A stretch of DNA of 64,000 nt, taken from an uncultured Clostridia bacterium (GTDB lineage: Bacteria; Bacillota; Clostridia; Oscillospirales; Acutalibacteraceae). The DNA lies in contig CANQGT010000002.1 of assembly GCA_947623505.1 (NCBI GenBank), positions 62,001 through 126,000 of the forward strand, given 5' to 3'. The stretch's first letter is position 1; each line of letters starts with the position of its first letter. Under the pieces are notes generated by a model, which was not told the DNA's origin, did no database searches, and saw only the letters and a program-made list of their open reading frames with translations. The position numbers and the translations under genes were made by a program. Positions 18,246 to 26,111 of this stretch are shown one piece after another.

Positions 18246-18268
18246 GCGTTTGAAAGGAAGATAAAGCT

Positions 18269-18625
18269 ATGATTGACAGGGAGCTTGTGACGCAAAGCGT
18301 TATGATAATGGGAGGCCTTGATTACTGCGAGGCGGAGGCTTATATGCCTTTCATCGACTCCGCTTGCGCCTGCGTTGCCGAAAATCTGCGCGAGGGAACG
18401 GACGAAAACGATCCGCGGGTAATACAGCTCGCGGCGGCAAAGGCATACAGAAGCATCGAGCCTTCGGTCCGCCGTGAGGAAGAGCTTTCCGCTTTTACTG
18501 CGGGCGACGTTTCCGTAACCCTTTCGCAGACGCGGGAGAAAAACGCCGAAAGCTTTTACCGCGCGGCGCTTTCTGACTGCGAGGGGCTTTTGATCGATTC
18601 GGGCTTTGCCTTTTTGGGTGTTTAA
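18269..18625 (+). CDS. Head-tail connector (adaptor) candidate
   Basis: 118 aa, helical, with DPRVIQLAAAKAYRSIEP and FTAGDVSVTLSQTREKNAESFYRAAL, the helix-strand-helix pattern of gp15/gp6-like adaptors that sit under the portal. The position right after the capsid gene agrees with XkdH-type genes. AAAGGAAG precedes the ATG. The next gene starts immediately after the stop. Confidence 0.6.
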   Translation: MIDRELVTQSVMIMGGLDYCEAEAYMPFIDSACACVAENLREGTDENDPRVIQLAAAKAYRSIEPSVRREEELSAFTAGDVSVTLSQTREKNAESFYRAALSDCEGLLIDSGFAFLGV

Positions 18626-18982
18626 ATGAATAAAGCAAGGTTGATAAAAAAAGGACTTGAGAAAACGGGCAGGCAGGTAGTCCTTGAGGACGGAAGCTGG
18701 AGCTCGCCGCCGTTTTACGCGGTGCTGAGACAGAAATGGAAAAGCTACAAGTCCGATTTTGAATTCAGCGAAACGGAAATCGGCAGAGTCAGCGCCGATT
18801 ACTGCATATACATCGGGCCGTATGACCATGATATTACGGCGCTCTCCGACGACGCCGTTTTACGCGTTGACGGTTTTAAATACATTTTCAAGAAAAAGGA
18901 AACGGAAAAGCTCGGCGGGGAAACGGTGTATTACAGCGGGATCGTAAGAAAGATATGGGAGGACGAAAGTGATAAAAGCTGA
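18626..18982 (+). CDS. Head-completion (stopper) candidate
   Basis: 118 aa, beta-rich. The SRC-like barrel features are FYAVLRQKWKSYKSDFEFSE, YCIYIGPYDHD and KYIFKKKETEKLGGETVYY, a pattern seen in gp16/XkdI-like stoppers that plug the portal channel after packaging. The ATG follows the previous stop directly, so translation is probably coupled. Function is inferred from fold and position. Confidence 0.55.
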   Translation: MNKARLIKKGLEKTGRQVVLEDGSWSSPPFYAVLRQKWKSYKSDFEFSETEIGRVSADYCIYIGPYDHDITALSDDAVLRVDGFKYIFKKKETEKLGGETVYYSGIVRKIWEDESDKS

Positions 18983-19379
18983 AAAAATGCTTGACTGTTT
19001 TATGGACAGACTTAAGGCCGACAGTTATTTTGACTCAATAAAAATAATAAGAGCCTATCCCCATTCGGTAAAGCCCACCCTCCTTAAAAACGCCGTGGTT
19101 TCGGCGGGCATAAGGAATATAGAGCTTGAGGGGGAAAGCGTTATGCAAAACGTAAGGACGGGAAAATACAGCATATTTACCGATATTTTTGTGCCCTGCT
19201 CTTTTGAAAGGAGGGCGCTTGAGGATATAGTTTTCCGCATAAGCGCCGACGTGGCAAAGCTCAACGTGGCGTCGATAGAGATTTCGGCGGCATCATCGCT
19301 TCATACGGAGGAATGCTTTTCTATGAGGGCCGTTTTTACTTTTCGCGACGAAATCGGTTTTGAGGAGGAAACGCAATGA
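18969..19379 (+). CDS. Tail-terminator/neck-like protein (XkdJ position)
   Basis: 136 aa, GTG start at 18969 with GGAGG 7 nt upstream; the first 14 nt overlap the stopper gene. The alpha/beta protein has a long first helix (KMLDCFMDRLKADSYF) and strands such as KYSIFTDIFVPCSFERRALEDIVFRI. This resembles tail-terminator or neck proteins that cap a tail tube in ordinary phages. Here no tube gene follows, so it may join head and baseplate directly. This is inference. Confidence 0.5.
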   Translation: MIKAEKMLDCFMDRLKADSYFDSIKIIRAYPHSVKPTLLKNAVVSAGIRNIELEGESVMQNVRTGKYSIFTDIFVPCSFERRALEDIVFRISADVAKLNVASIEISAASSLHTEECFSMRAVFTFRDEIGFEEETQ

Positions 19380-19474
19380 ACCCCGAAAACGGTTATGAAC
19401 AGATGAAGGAAATATCAGAATATCTGCGCCTTGATTCAAAGAGATTTGATACGGGAGTTGATGAAAACGAATGA
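19376..19474 (+). CDS. 32-aa protein at the missing-tail junction
   Basis: A very short gene, overlapping the upstream stop by ATGA and the downstream ATG by the same trick. GAGGAGGAA lies 6-8 nt before its ATG, so it is well placed to be translated. The peptide is charged and helical (MNPENGYEQMKEISEYLRLD and a short tail). It stands exactly where sheath, tube, chaperone and tape-measure genes occur in PBSX-like phages. It may be a real small connector, or the leftover end of a deleted tail gene. Confidence 0.5.
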   Translation: MNPENGYEQMKEISEYLRLDSKRFDTGVDENE

Positions 19475-19977
19475 AAATGAAATTCGGGAACTTTGAATTT
19501 CCCGTAAATCCCGAAAAGGTAAACGTGGAATATTCCGAAAACGTAAAAGAGGTTCCGCTTTTTGACAGCGACAGCGCCGTATTTTGCGTTTCACGCAACG
19601 CCTGCACCGTAAGGTGCGAGGGTTCCTTTTGGGGAGCGGACAGACTTGAACTCGCCGCGGAGCTTAAAATACTTTTTTCGGACGGTTCGCCGGGCTGGCT
19701 CTTTCTGCCTGACGGAGAGTGCTTTAACGCTTTCCCCGTCTTTCTCTCGGTTACAGAGACGGCGGAAAAGTGCTGCGTTTCCTACAAAATCGAGTTTAAA
19801 GAGAACTGCTCTCACAAAAAAAGCAAAGCGGAGCTTGAATTTACTTACGCTAACGAGGGCGAAAATATGTTTGACATAGCATACAGGTGCGGCGTAAAAA
19901 TAGAGACGCTTATGGAGCTGAACGAATTTGCGACGCCGTTCGGAATCAAGGAAGGCGACAGGGTGAGGCTTATATGA
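19471..19977 (+). CDS. Baseplate/tail protein with C-terminal LysM domain (XkdP-like)
   Basis: 168 aa. The first 110 residues are beta-rich and resemble XkdP/gp53-type proteins (FEFPVNPEKVNVEYSENV, CFNAFPVFLSVTETAE). Residues about 125-168 are a LysM module (ANEGENMFDIAYRCGVKIE, then LMELN and GIKEGDRVRLI). In contractile tails this class links tube end and baseplate hub; LysM may dock on the hub or on peptidoglycan. It overlaps both neighbours by ATGA-type junctions. Confidence 0.75.
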   Translation: MKMKFGNFEFPVNPEKVNVEYSENVKEVPLFDSDSAVFCVSRNACTVRCEGSFWGADRLELAAELKILFSDGSPGWLFLPDGECFNAFPVFLSVTETAEKCCVSYKIEFKENCSHKKSKAELEFTYANEGENMFDIAYRCGVKIETLMELNEFATPFGIKEGDRVRLI

Positions 19978-20918
19978 GGTTTGAGTTTACAGATATCGAC
20001 GGAAAGCCGTTCGCGCCCGAAAACATAATATCCTATGAGCTTTCGAGCGAGGTCGGCGCGGCCTGCGACGGACTGAGAATCAATTTTGTTTCGGAGGATT
20101 TTCCGAAAGAACTTGTTTCTGCAAAGGCGTTTATCGGGGAAAAGCTTGTTTTCAACGGTTTTTGCGACAACCAGAAAACGGTCCGCGACGAATCGGGGCT
20201 TCGATGCTTTGTTTTCGCGAGAAGCAGCGCGGCGCTCCTTGTTGACAACGAGGCCCCGCCGTGCGAATACAACTGCCCTTCGGCGAGGCAGCTTTGGTAT
20301 TCAAACGCGAGGGAACTCGGCTTTGAATGCGGATTGCCGGAGCTTTATTCAAAAAACAGCTATATAATTTCAAAGGGCACAAGCCGTTTCGGGGTTATAA
20401 ACGATTTTGTGCTTGCCGCCGGAGGAACACCCGTTTACGTCACTCCCGAAAACGTGATGAAAGCGTATGAGCCCGGGAAGGATTTGAAACGGCTTGAGGA
20501 TTACCGTCTTGTTTCCTTAACGCGGATAATAAACAGAAGCGAGGTTATAAGCGATATTGATTATAAAATCAACGCTTCGGACGCGTATTCCTATCATTTT
20601 AAAAGCGGTTACGCGCACGGCAGGGGAATAGTGAGAAAAAGGCTTTGCAACCTTTCCGCGATTCCGACATGGCAAAGGGAATTTACGGCAAAGGAAAAAA
20701 TCATAAAATCACTTGAGGAATACATTTGCTCCGAAGCGGTAATATCGGGCGAATGCGAGATGGGGCTTTTTGACAGGGTTCAAACCGCTTTCGGCGATGA
20801 AAAAGAGGAATTTTTTGTAAGCGAGATCGTAAGGAGCAAGAGCAAAAACGGCGAAAAAACCGTTTTGCTTATGAAAAAGAAAATCGACGGGGAGATCGTG
20901 AATTATGTGGCTCAGTAA
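19974..20918 (+). CDS. Baseplate hub protein (XkdQ/gpD-like)
   Basis: 314 aa. A hub of the gp27/gpD/XkdQ class, beta-barrel rich: it begins MRFEFTDIDGKPFAPENI, has GTSRFGVINDFVLAAGGTPV and the EYICSEAVISGECEM region, and ends with LLMKKKIDGEIVNYV. Such hubs sit at the tip of the tube and carry the spike encoded next. ATG 19974 overlaps the upstream stop. The gene order LysM-hub-spike-gp25-J matches PBSX and Mu baseplates. Confidence 0.72.
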   Translation: MRFEFTDIDGKPFAPENIISYELSSEVGAACDGLRINFVSEDFPKELVSAKAFIGEKLVFNGFCDNQKTVRDESGLRCFVFARSSAALLVDNEAPPCEYNCPSARQLWYSNARELGFECGLPELYSKNSYIISKGTSRFGVINDFVLAAGGTPVYVTPENVMKAYEPGKDLKRLEDYRLVSLTRIINRSEVISDIDYKINASDAYSYHFKSGYAHGRGIVRKRLCNLSAIPTWQREFTAKEKIIKSLEEYICSEAVISGECEMGLFDRVQTAFGDEKEEFFVSEIVRSKSKNGEKTVLLMKKKIDGEIVNYVAQ

Positions 20919-21276
20919 AAAATTCAAAAGCGTTCGCGGCTTTGCCGCCGAAAAGGGAACGGTCTCCCTCGGCGGCAGCGCCACGGTGCGTTCCTCCTCA
21001 ACCGTGCAATCCGTAAGCGTAAACTGTTACGCGCCATACGGATATTCCGCCTACGCCCCGGGAGGGGAGGAGATTCTTATAATCAACGGCCCCGACGGCG
21101 GCGCGGGAGCCGGCACAAGAATGAAGGACGAAACGCTCGGCGAGGGAGAAATATCCATAATTTCCGACGGCGGCGGGCGGGTGAAGCTCGGCAAAGACGG
21201 TTCGGTGGAAATAAACGGCTTTGTTTTCACCAAAGACGGAACGATAAAAAATTCACGGGGAGAGATAGTAATATGA
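20905..21276 (+). CDS. Baseplate spike, gpV/Mu gp45-like short form
   Basis: 123 aa. A Ser/Val/Gly-rich start, then short repeats of the triple beta-helix type (GRVKLGKDGSVEINGF, then FTKDGTIKNSRGEIVI), as in membrane-piercing spikes. No iron-binding HxH tip is visible at the end. It overlaps the hub stop and the gp25-like start. Assigned from repeat pattern and order. Confidence 0.6.
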   Translation: MWLSKKFKSVRGFAAEKGTVSLGGSATVRSSSTVQSVSVNCYAPYGYSAYAPGGEEILIINGPDGGAGAGTRMKDETLGEGEISIISDGGGRVKLGKDGSVEINGFVFTKDGTIKNSRGEIVI

Positions 21277-21578
21277 TTCAGACAATCGAAAACGGCAATT
21301 TCGCCGACGACGCGGCGGCGCGACTGCTGCGTGCCGCCGCCACGGCTCTGTACGCGCAAAGGGGAAAATTTTATCCCGATAAGGATTACGGCTCCCGACT
21401 GCTTGAACTGCGCCCCGGCGACTCCGTCTGCGCGGCAGGCCTCGCGCGGCAGGCCGTGAATAATATCGACGGCGTATATGTAAAATCCGCGATACGGACG
21501 GAAAACGGCTGGGAATTTGTTTTGGCCGTTAATAATGAAGAAAGGCAGGTGTTTATCGATTATGGGCATTACTTATAA
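21273..21578 (+). CDS. Baseplate wedge protein, gp25/gpW family (XkdS-like)
   Basis: 101 aa. It has the gp25-like pattern of two helices flanking YPDKDYGSRLLELRPGD, then VNNIDGVYVKSAIRTENGWEF, the mixed sheet typical of this small wedge protein. In contractile systems gp25 nucleates sheath assembly, which makes its retention without a sheath gene notable. It overlaps the next gene by 17 nt. Confidence 0.75.
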   Translation: MIQTIENGNFADDAAARLLRAAATALYAQRGKFYPDKDYGSRLLELRPGDSVCAAGLARQAVNNIDGVYVKSAIRTENGWEFVLAVNNEERQVFIDYGHYL

Positions 21579-22632
21579 AGAAATACTTAATTCTATGAAG
21601 ACCGCATATTTTGAGGAAACGGGGGAGGCCGTAAAAAGCTGTTCGGATTTGGAACTGAGGCTTAAATCGGTGGCGACGGAGATATATTCCGTTTGCGCGT
21701 ACAACGATTTTATTTTGAAACAGGGCTTTCCGCAAACCGCTACGGGCGAATATCTTGAAAGGCACGCGCGCCTTAGAGGCATAACAAGAAAAAAAGCCTC
21801 AAAGGCAAAAGGAAGCCTCACTTTTTCTCTTGAAAGCGCGTCGAAATCCAAAATTACGGTGCCCGCCGGAACGGTATGCTCGGTGAACGGCAGCCCTTTT
21901 CTTCAGTTCGCTACCGACGACGCGGCGGAGATAAACGCGGGTGAAACGCGCGTTACCGTAAAAGCTACGGCTCTCAGGGAGGGCTATGATCACAACGTTC
22001 CCGCGGGAACGGTAACCGTGACGGTGAACCCGTTTTCCAATCTCAGCTCCGTCACAAACGAATACTCGTTTTTCGGAGGAGAAGACGATGAAAGCGACGA
22101 ATCTCTGCGGAAACGCGTGCTCGATTCGTATTCGGATCCCACAAGCAATCTCAGCGTTGCCGCGGTTGAGCAGAGACTGATGACGATAGACGGCGTTAGG
22201 GACGCGTATGTCTGCGCCGCGCCCGACTATACCCTGCGCGTATGCCTTAAAACGGACGGAGCGGAAGTGCCAAGCGCAATAAATACCAAGGTAAAAGATA
22301 TTTTAGGCTTCGCCGCGCTTTGCAGCGTTGAAATAATTACGGTAAAAGCGCAGGAACGACTTTTTTACGCCGTGGCCGATATAAATATTTCGGGCGGTTA
22401 CAAAAAAGATGAAGTTGAAAAAGCCGTAAGAGAAAAGCTGACCGCATTTTGCAGCGGCGAAAGGATCGGAAAAAATTACAGCGAATCCGCCGCCGCCGCG
22501 GCCTGCGCCGGTATAGACGGCGTGGAATATATCAGCGTATATTTCGCATCTCCGGACGGAAAGGCCGTATCCTGCGGAAGCGAGGAATATCTGAAGCTGG
22601 AACGGGTGGAGGTAAACATCAATGAGCAGTGA
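21562..22632 (+). CDS. Baseplate J protein (gp6/XkdT-like)
   Basis: 356 aa, the best recognised baseplate gene. Markers are TGEYLERHARLRGITRKKAS, ITVPAGTVCSVNG, FGGEDDESDESLRKRVLDSY and VEQRLMTIDGVRDAYV. Baseplate J proteins form the wedge ring around the hub. The start ATG 21562 lies inside the end of the gp25-like gene; longer starts to the left are shadows of it. The frame is fully intact. Confidence 0.9.
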   Translation: MGITYKEILNSMKTAYFEETGEAVKSCSDLELRLKSVATEIYSVCAYNDFILKQGFPQTATGEYLERHARLRGITRKKASKAKGSLTFSLESASKSKITVPAGTVCSVNGSPFLQFATDDAAEINAGETRVTVKATALREGYDHNVPAGTVTVTVNPFSNLSSVTNEYSFFGGEDDESDESLRKRVLDSYSDPTSNLSVAAVEQRLMTIDGVRDAYVCAAPDYTLRVCLKTDGAEVPSAINTKVKDILGFAALCSVEIITVKAQERLFYAVADINISGGYKKDEVEKAVREKLTAFCSGERIGKNYSESAAAAACAGIDGVEYISVYFASPDGKAVSCGSEEYLKLERVEVNINEQ

Positions 22633-23173
22633 GATATTCCGCCGCCTTGACGAGCTTACGGCGCGGCTTTGCGGAAACGTGAAAACGGGCGTTTTTTCAA
22701 CAGGCGAAACCGCCGCCTACGCCGCCGGCCTTGAGCTTGCCGAAAAGCATGCGGATACTCTTTTGAAAAACCTTTTTGTTGACACGGCGGACAGCGCAGG
22801 ACTCGCGAAATTTTTGAGCTTTACCGGGGAAAACCCCGGAACAAGCGATGAGGAGACACGCCGGAATATATTGAACGCGGTGCAGAGAAAAAAAGAATTT
22901 TTCAAAAAGCCGGATTTTGACAAATACATACTGTCGCTGAACCGCTCCGCATATACGGTAAAGGGCAATGAAATCAGGGTGAGGCTTAATACGGAGTTCG
23001 GAATTACGAGCTTCAAAGGCGTATCGACTCTTATTAAGGAATATATTCCGTTTATGTGCGCGCTCACGCTTATGGGAAACGGAAGAACGTTTTCCGAATG
23101 GAATTCTCTTCAAATGACGTGGCAAACGCTCGACGGCTTTGAACTGCCCTTTTATGTGATAAATAAATTTTAA
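22622..23173 (+). CDS. Tail protein I-like / DUF2313 (XkdU, Mu gp48-like) wedge protein
   Basis: 183 aa. It follows J with an 11-nt overlap, as XkdU/gp48 does. The N-terminal helices contain LELAEKHADTLLKNLFVDTA and DEETRRNILNAVQRKKEFFK; a C-terminal beta part ends WQTLDGFELPFYVINKF. Known members complete the wedge and hold tail fibres. The call rests on order and general pattern. Confidence 0.65.
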   Translation: MSSEIFRRLDELTARLCGNVKTGVFSTGETAAYAAGLELAEKHADTLLKNLFVDTADSAGLAKFLSFTGENPGTSDEETRRNILNAVQRKKEFFKKPDFDKYILSLNRSAYTVKGNEIRVRLNTEFGITSFKGVSTLIKEYIPFMCALTLMGNGRTFSEWNSLQMTWQTLDGFELPFYVINKF

Positions 23174-23192
23174 TTTCCTAAAGGAGAAGAAT

Positions 23193-23666
23193 ATGAGCTC
23201 AACAAAGAAAACAAAAATTATGAGACTGAATCAGTGGTTGGCCACGGATATTCCGCAAATGGCGGATTTCAACACGGACAACTACCATATCGAAGAGAGC
23301 TTTTGCGCGCACGTTTCCGATGAACACGCGCACACAAGCAAGAAGGAAAAGAAAAAATGGGACGCGCCTTGTTTTTGCGGCAGTTATATGGGCAACGGCG
23401 CGTCCGAAAGAACGGTTGAAACCCAATGCGGCTTTGACGTGAGCTTCGGTTTAGTTTTCGCCACTTCCATGCCGCCGTCGGCGGTTGATTTCAGCAACAA
23501 AATCAAGCGCGGCTTTTTCGGCTTTTTCAGCAAAATGGGCGGCAATTCCGGCGTCAGCGTTTCCGGCGAAAATTTCACCGTAACAAACAGCTCGTCCTCA
23601 TCAAACGGAGAATATCTGAGCCTCAATCAGTCCGGAATAATTTACAACTACGTTCTTTTCAGATAA
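23193..23666 (+). CDS. Last cassette gene: short fibre-like or receptor-contact protein
   Basis: 157 aa, preceded by AAAGGAGAAG. The N-terminal part has KIMRLNQWLATDIPQMADFN, which resembles the first segment of phage tail fibres that dock on the baseplate (the W-x-x-x-D-x-P motif). The rest is Ser/Gly/Phe-rich and beta-like (GFFGFFSKMGGNSGVSVSGE). It has no long repeats and is far shorter than ordinary fibres. A strong terminator follows 11 nt after the stop and closes the cassette. Confidence 0.55.
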   Translation: MSSTKKTKIMRLNQWLATDIPQMADFNTDNYHIEESFCAHVSDEHAHTSKKEKKKWDAPCFCGSYMGNGASERTVETQCGFDVSFGLVFATSMPPSAVDFSNKIKRGFFGFFSKMGGNSGVSVSGENFTVTNSSSSSNGEYLSLNQSGIIYNYVLFR

Positions 23667-23677
23667 TTTGTTTTTCG

Positions 23678-23708
23678 GAACGCCCGCAACACGGGCGTTC
23701 TTTTTTTG
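23678..23708 (+). terminator. Strong terminator, right border of the phage cassette
   Basis: GAACGCCCG (23678-23686) pairs perfectly with CGGGCGTTC (23692-23700) across a 5-base loop, followed by seven T. Confidence 0.95.
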
Positions 23709-23737
23709 TTTACAAAGAAATAAAAATATATTATAAT
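23709..23737 (+). promoter_or_regulatory. coaX promoter
   Basis: -35 TTTACA (23709-23714), 17-bp spacer, -10 TATAAT (23732-23737), directly after the T-run of the cassette terminator. Confidence 0.8.
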
Positions 23738-23770
23738 TAGAAAACAGAATACTATTGGGAGGTTTGCGAG

Positions 23771-24532
23771 ATGCTTCTTGCTGTCGATATAGGAAACACG
23801 AATATAGTTCTCGGAGTTACGGACGGTGAAAAACCGATTTGCTCCGGCAGGCTTTCAACTAACCTTAACGAAACCGATATTGAATATTCAATCAAAATAA
23901 AGGCTTTTCTTGAAATAAACGGAGCCGCCGAAATAGACGGCGCGATAATTTCAAGCGTTGTTCCCGCTCTTGTAAGAACGGTGAAAAAAGCCGTTTTGCT
24001 TGCCTGCAAAACCGAGGCGATGGTCGTCGGTCCGGAAATAGAAACCGGACTGAATATAAAAATAGACAATCCCTCCGAGCTTGGCGCAGACATAATCGTG
24101 GGCGACGTTGCGGTGATAAACAAATATCCGCTTCCCGCCATTGTTTTTGATTTCGGCACCGCGACAACGGCCTCCGTTATAGACAAAACGGGCGCTCATA
24201 TCGGCGGCGTGATAATGTGCGGCGTAAAAACCGCTATAAATTCACTGTCAAATTCAACGGCGCAGCTGCCGCAGGTGGATATTTCAACGCCGTCAAAGCT
24301 GATAGGAACAAACACCGTGGACGCGATGAAAAGCGGCTCCGTAGCAGGCACGGCGGCTATGCTTGAGGGGCTTGTTTCGCGGTTTGAAAGGGAACTCGGC
24401 GAAAAGGCCACGGTAATAATCACGGGCGGCCTCGGTAAGGTTATCGCGGGAGCCACGGAACTTGAGGTTACGGTTGACGAAGAGCTTTTGCTTGACGGAT
24501 TGAGAATAATATACGAAAAAAACAGAAAGTAA
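23771..24532 (+). CDS. coaX: Type III pantothenate kinase
   Basis: Phosphorylates pantothenate, the first step of coenzyme A synthesis; type III enzymes need a monovalent cation and are not inhibited by CoA. 253 aa. The N-terminal phosphate loop is DIGNTNIVLG (residues 5-14), the second loop FDFGTATTASVID and the pantothenate site GVIMCGVKTAINSLSNSTAQLP, ending with ITGGLGKVIAG. GGGAGG precedes the ATG. Another CoA gene, coaE, is found fused at 42.7 kb. It has its own promoter, so it is transcriptionally separate from the phage cassette. Confidence 0.95.
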   Translation: MLLAVDIGNTNIVLGVTDGEKPICSGRLSTNLNETDIEYSIKIKAFLEINGAAEIDGAIISSVVPALVRTVKKAVLLACKTEAMVVGPEIETGLNIKIDNPSELGADIIVGDVAVINKYPLPAIVFDFGTATTASVIDKTGAHIGGVIMCGVKTAINSLSNSTAQLPQVDISTPSKLIGTNTVDAMKSGSVAGTAAMLEGLVSRFERELGEKATVIITGGLGKVIAGATELEVTVDEELLLDGLRIIYEKNRK

Positions 24533-24544
24533 AGTCGTTTGAGG

Positions 24545-24574
24545 TTGACAAAGCGCTTTTTGTAATGATACAAT
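24545..24574 (+). promoter_or_regulatory. Promoter of the M28 peptidase gene
   Basis: -35 TTGACA (24545-24550), 18-bp spacer, -10 TACAAT (24569-24574), starting 13 bp after the coaX stop. Confidence 0.65.
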
Positions 24575-24613
24575 AATTAAAAGTAAATTTATCGTTTGGA
24601 GGTTTTTCTTTTT

Positions 24614-25888
24614 ATGAAAACAGCACTCGAATACAGCGACAAATTCGATATTTCAAGGCAAACGGATTACGCTGTTAAGGGCATAACCAAGATATGCTCT
24701 AAAATCGGTCCCCGCAAGCCCGGCTCACCCGAGGAATTGCGCGCCCAAAAATGGTTTGAAAAGGATATGAAAAACTATTGTGATGAAACGAAGATCGAGG
24801 AATTTACGCTTCATCGCCAGGGCTTTATGGGATTTATACCGTTCACCGTTATCTGCGGCGTGGCAAGCGTTTTCATCAACTGGTTTTTAAGCCCGATAAT
24901 CGCTTTGGTGCTTTGTGTTCTCGCGTTTATCCCCCTTATCTTTGAATTTCTTATGTATAAGCAATTTGACGATTTCCTTTTCCCGAAGCAGACCTCTCAC
25001 AATATGATTGCCACCCGCAAGCCGTCGGGCGAGGTTAAAAAGCGCATAATTATGATAGGCCATTCCGATTCGCAGTTTGAGTGGACTCTGAATTATCTTA
25101 TCGGCGGCCTTCAGGCGAAGCTGTTCGTTGAGATTCCCGCGGTAGTCGGCCTTGTTATAGACACGGTCACGGCGCTTATCTGCATAATTGTCGGCGCGTT
25201 AAACGGCGGCATCGCAGCGGCAAACGAAATACCCGTTTTACATACTCTTTTCCTTGTGCTGTTCATAGTCTGCATAGTATTCGTTCCTTTTGAGCTGTCT
25301 TTCCTGTTCTTCCAGAGTTGGACCAAATCCGTTCCCGGCGCGTCCGATAACCTTTCGGGCTGCTATGTCGGTATGTCCGCCGTAAAGGCTCTTGCCGAGG
25401 CCGACGTCCGCTTTGAAAACACCGAGGTCGTAATGATTTGCTCCGGCTCCGAGGAGGCCGGTCTGCGCGGCTCAAAGGCATACGCGAAGGCTCACGAAAA
25501 GGAACTCAAGGATATACCGACCGTCGTTGTCGCTATGGACACCTTCCGCGACCTTGAAACCATGGCCGTTTACGACAGAGATCTTTCAGGCACGGTAAAG
25601 CATCACGCCGGAGTTAAAAAACTTGTGCACGACGCTTGCGCCAACTGCGGATACGACGTTAAGTACGAATCAATCTATATCGGCGGCTGCGACGCGGCTT
25701 CCTTTACGCAGCGCGGTATTCCCGCCACGGGCTTTGCCGCTATGGATCCCGCTCCCCCAAGATATTATCACACAAGGCTTGATACCGCCGAAAATTTACG
25801 CCCAGAATGCATTGAGGTGGGCATAGAAGTAATGGTTGAAACGCTTTGTATGTTCGATAAGGACGGCGCCGAGGGCGTGACCGACTGA
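24614..25888 (+). CDS. Membrane-associated M28-family zinc aminopeptidase
   Basis: 424 aa. The metal ligands of the M28 fold can be placed: His in IGHSDSQFEW, bridging Asp in GASDNLSG, the catalytic Glu pair in CSGSEEAGLRG, Asp in VAMDTF and His in YYHTRLDT. Two hydrophobic blocks interrupt the N-terminal half (about residues 75-115 and 175-235) and would form four or so membrane spans, so the catalytic domain is tethered to the membrane. The substrate is unknown. ATG 24614 is chosen with TTGGAGG about 10 nt upstream. Confidence 0.8.
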   Translation: MKTALEYSDKFDISRQTDYAVKGITKICSKIGPRKPGSPEELRAQKWFEKDMKNYCDETKIEEFTLHRQGFMGFIPFTVICGVASVFINWFLSPIIALVLCVLAFIPLIFEFLMYKQFDDFLFPKQTSHNMIATRKPSGEVKKRIIMIGHSDSQFEWTLNYLIGGLQAKLFVEIPAVVGLVIDTVTALICIIVGALNGGIAAANEIPVLHTLFLVLFIVCIVFVPFELSFLFFQSWTKSVPGASDNLSGCYVGMSAVKALAEADVRFENTEVVMICSGSEEAGLRGSKAYAKAHEKELKDIPTVVVAMDTFRDLETMAVYDRDLSGTVKHHAGVKKLVHDACANCGYDVKYESIYIGGCDAASFTQRGIPATGFAAMDPAPPRYYHTRLDTAENLRPECIEVGIEVMVETLCMFDKDGAEGVTD

Positions 25889-25976
25889 AACGGTTCACGC
25901 AATCGGAAAGAATAATATTATCAAAACGGCGCCCGCAGCTTAAATAATATGTTAAGGCGCGGCAGCAAATAAAGAA

Positions 25977-26004
25977 TTAAAAGGGGGCTTAGGCTCCCTT
26001 TTTT
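25977..26004 (+). terminator. Terminator after the M28 peptidase gene
   Basis: AAGGGGGC (25981-25988) pairs with GCTCCCTT (25993-26000), one G-T pair, TTAG loop, followed by a T-run. Confidence 0.8.
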
Positions 26005-26111
26005 CGCGCCCGAAAACGGGCGGTCTTCGCGCTTTGTTTAATTTATATTTACTTTTCCGTGTTTTATGGTAAAATAATAAAAGCAACGGAAAATATACCC
26101 GAGGTGAAAAT

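Noticed and set aside
22691..22699. TTTTCAACA inside the phage wedge gene (and another in rimI near 28773)
   Set aside because: Single copies within coding sequence, about as expected by chance; not treated as DnaA sites.
13198..23666. Calling the cassette a contractile injection system or tailocin
   Set aside because: Those require sheath and tube genes, which are absent, and normally lack terminase, portal and capsid genes, which are present here.
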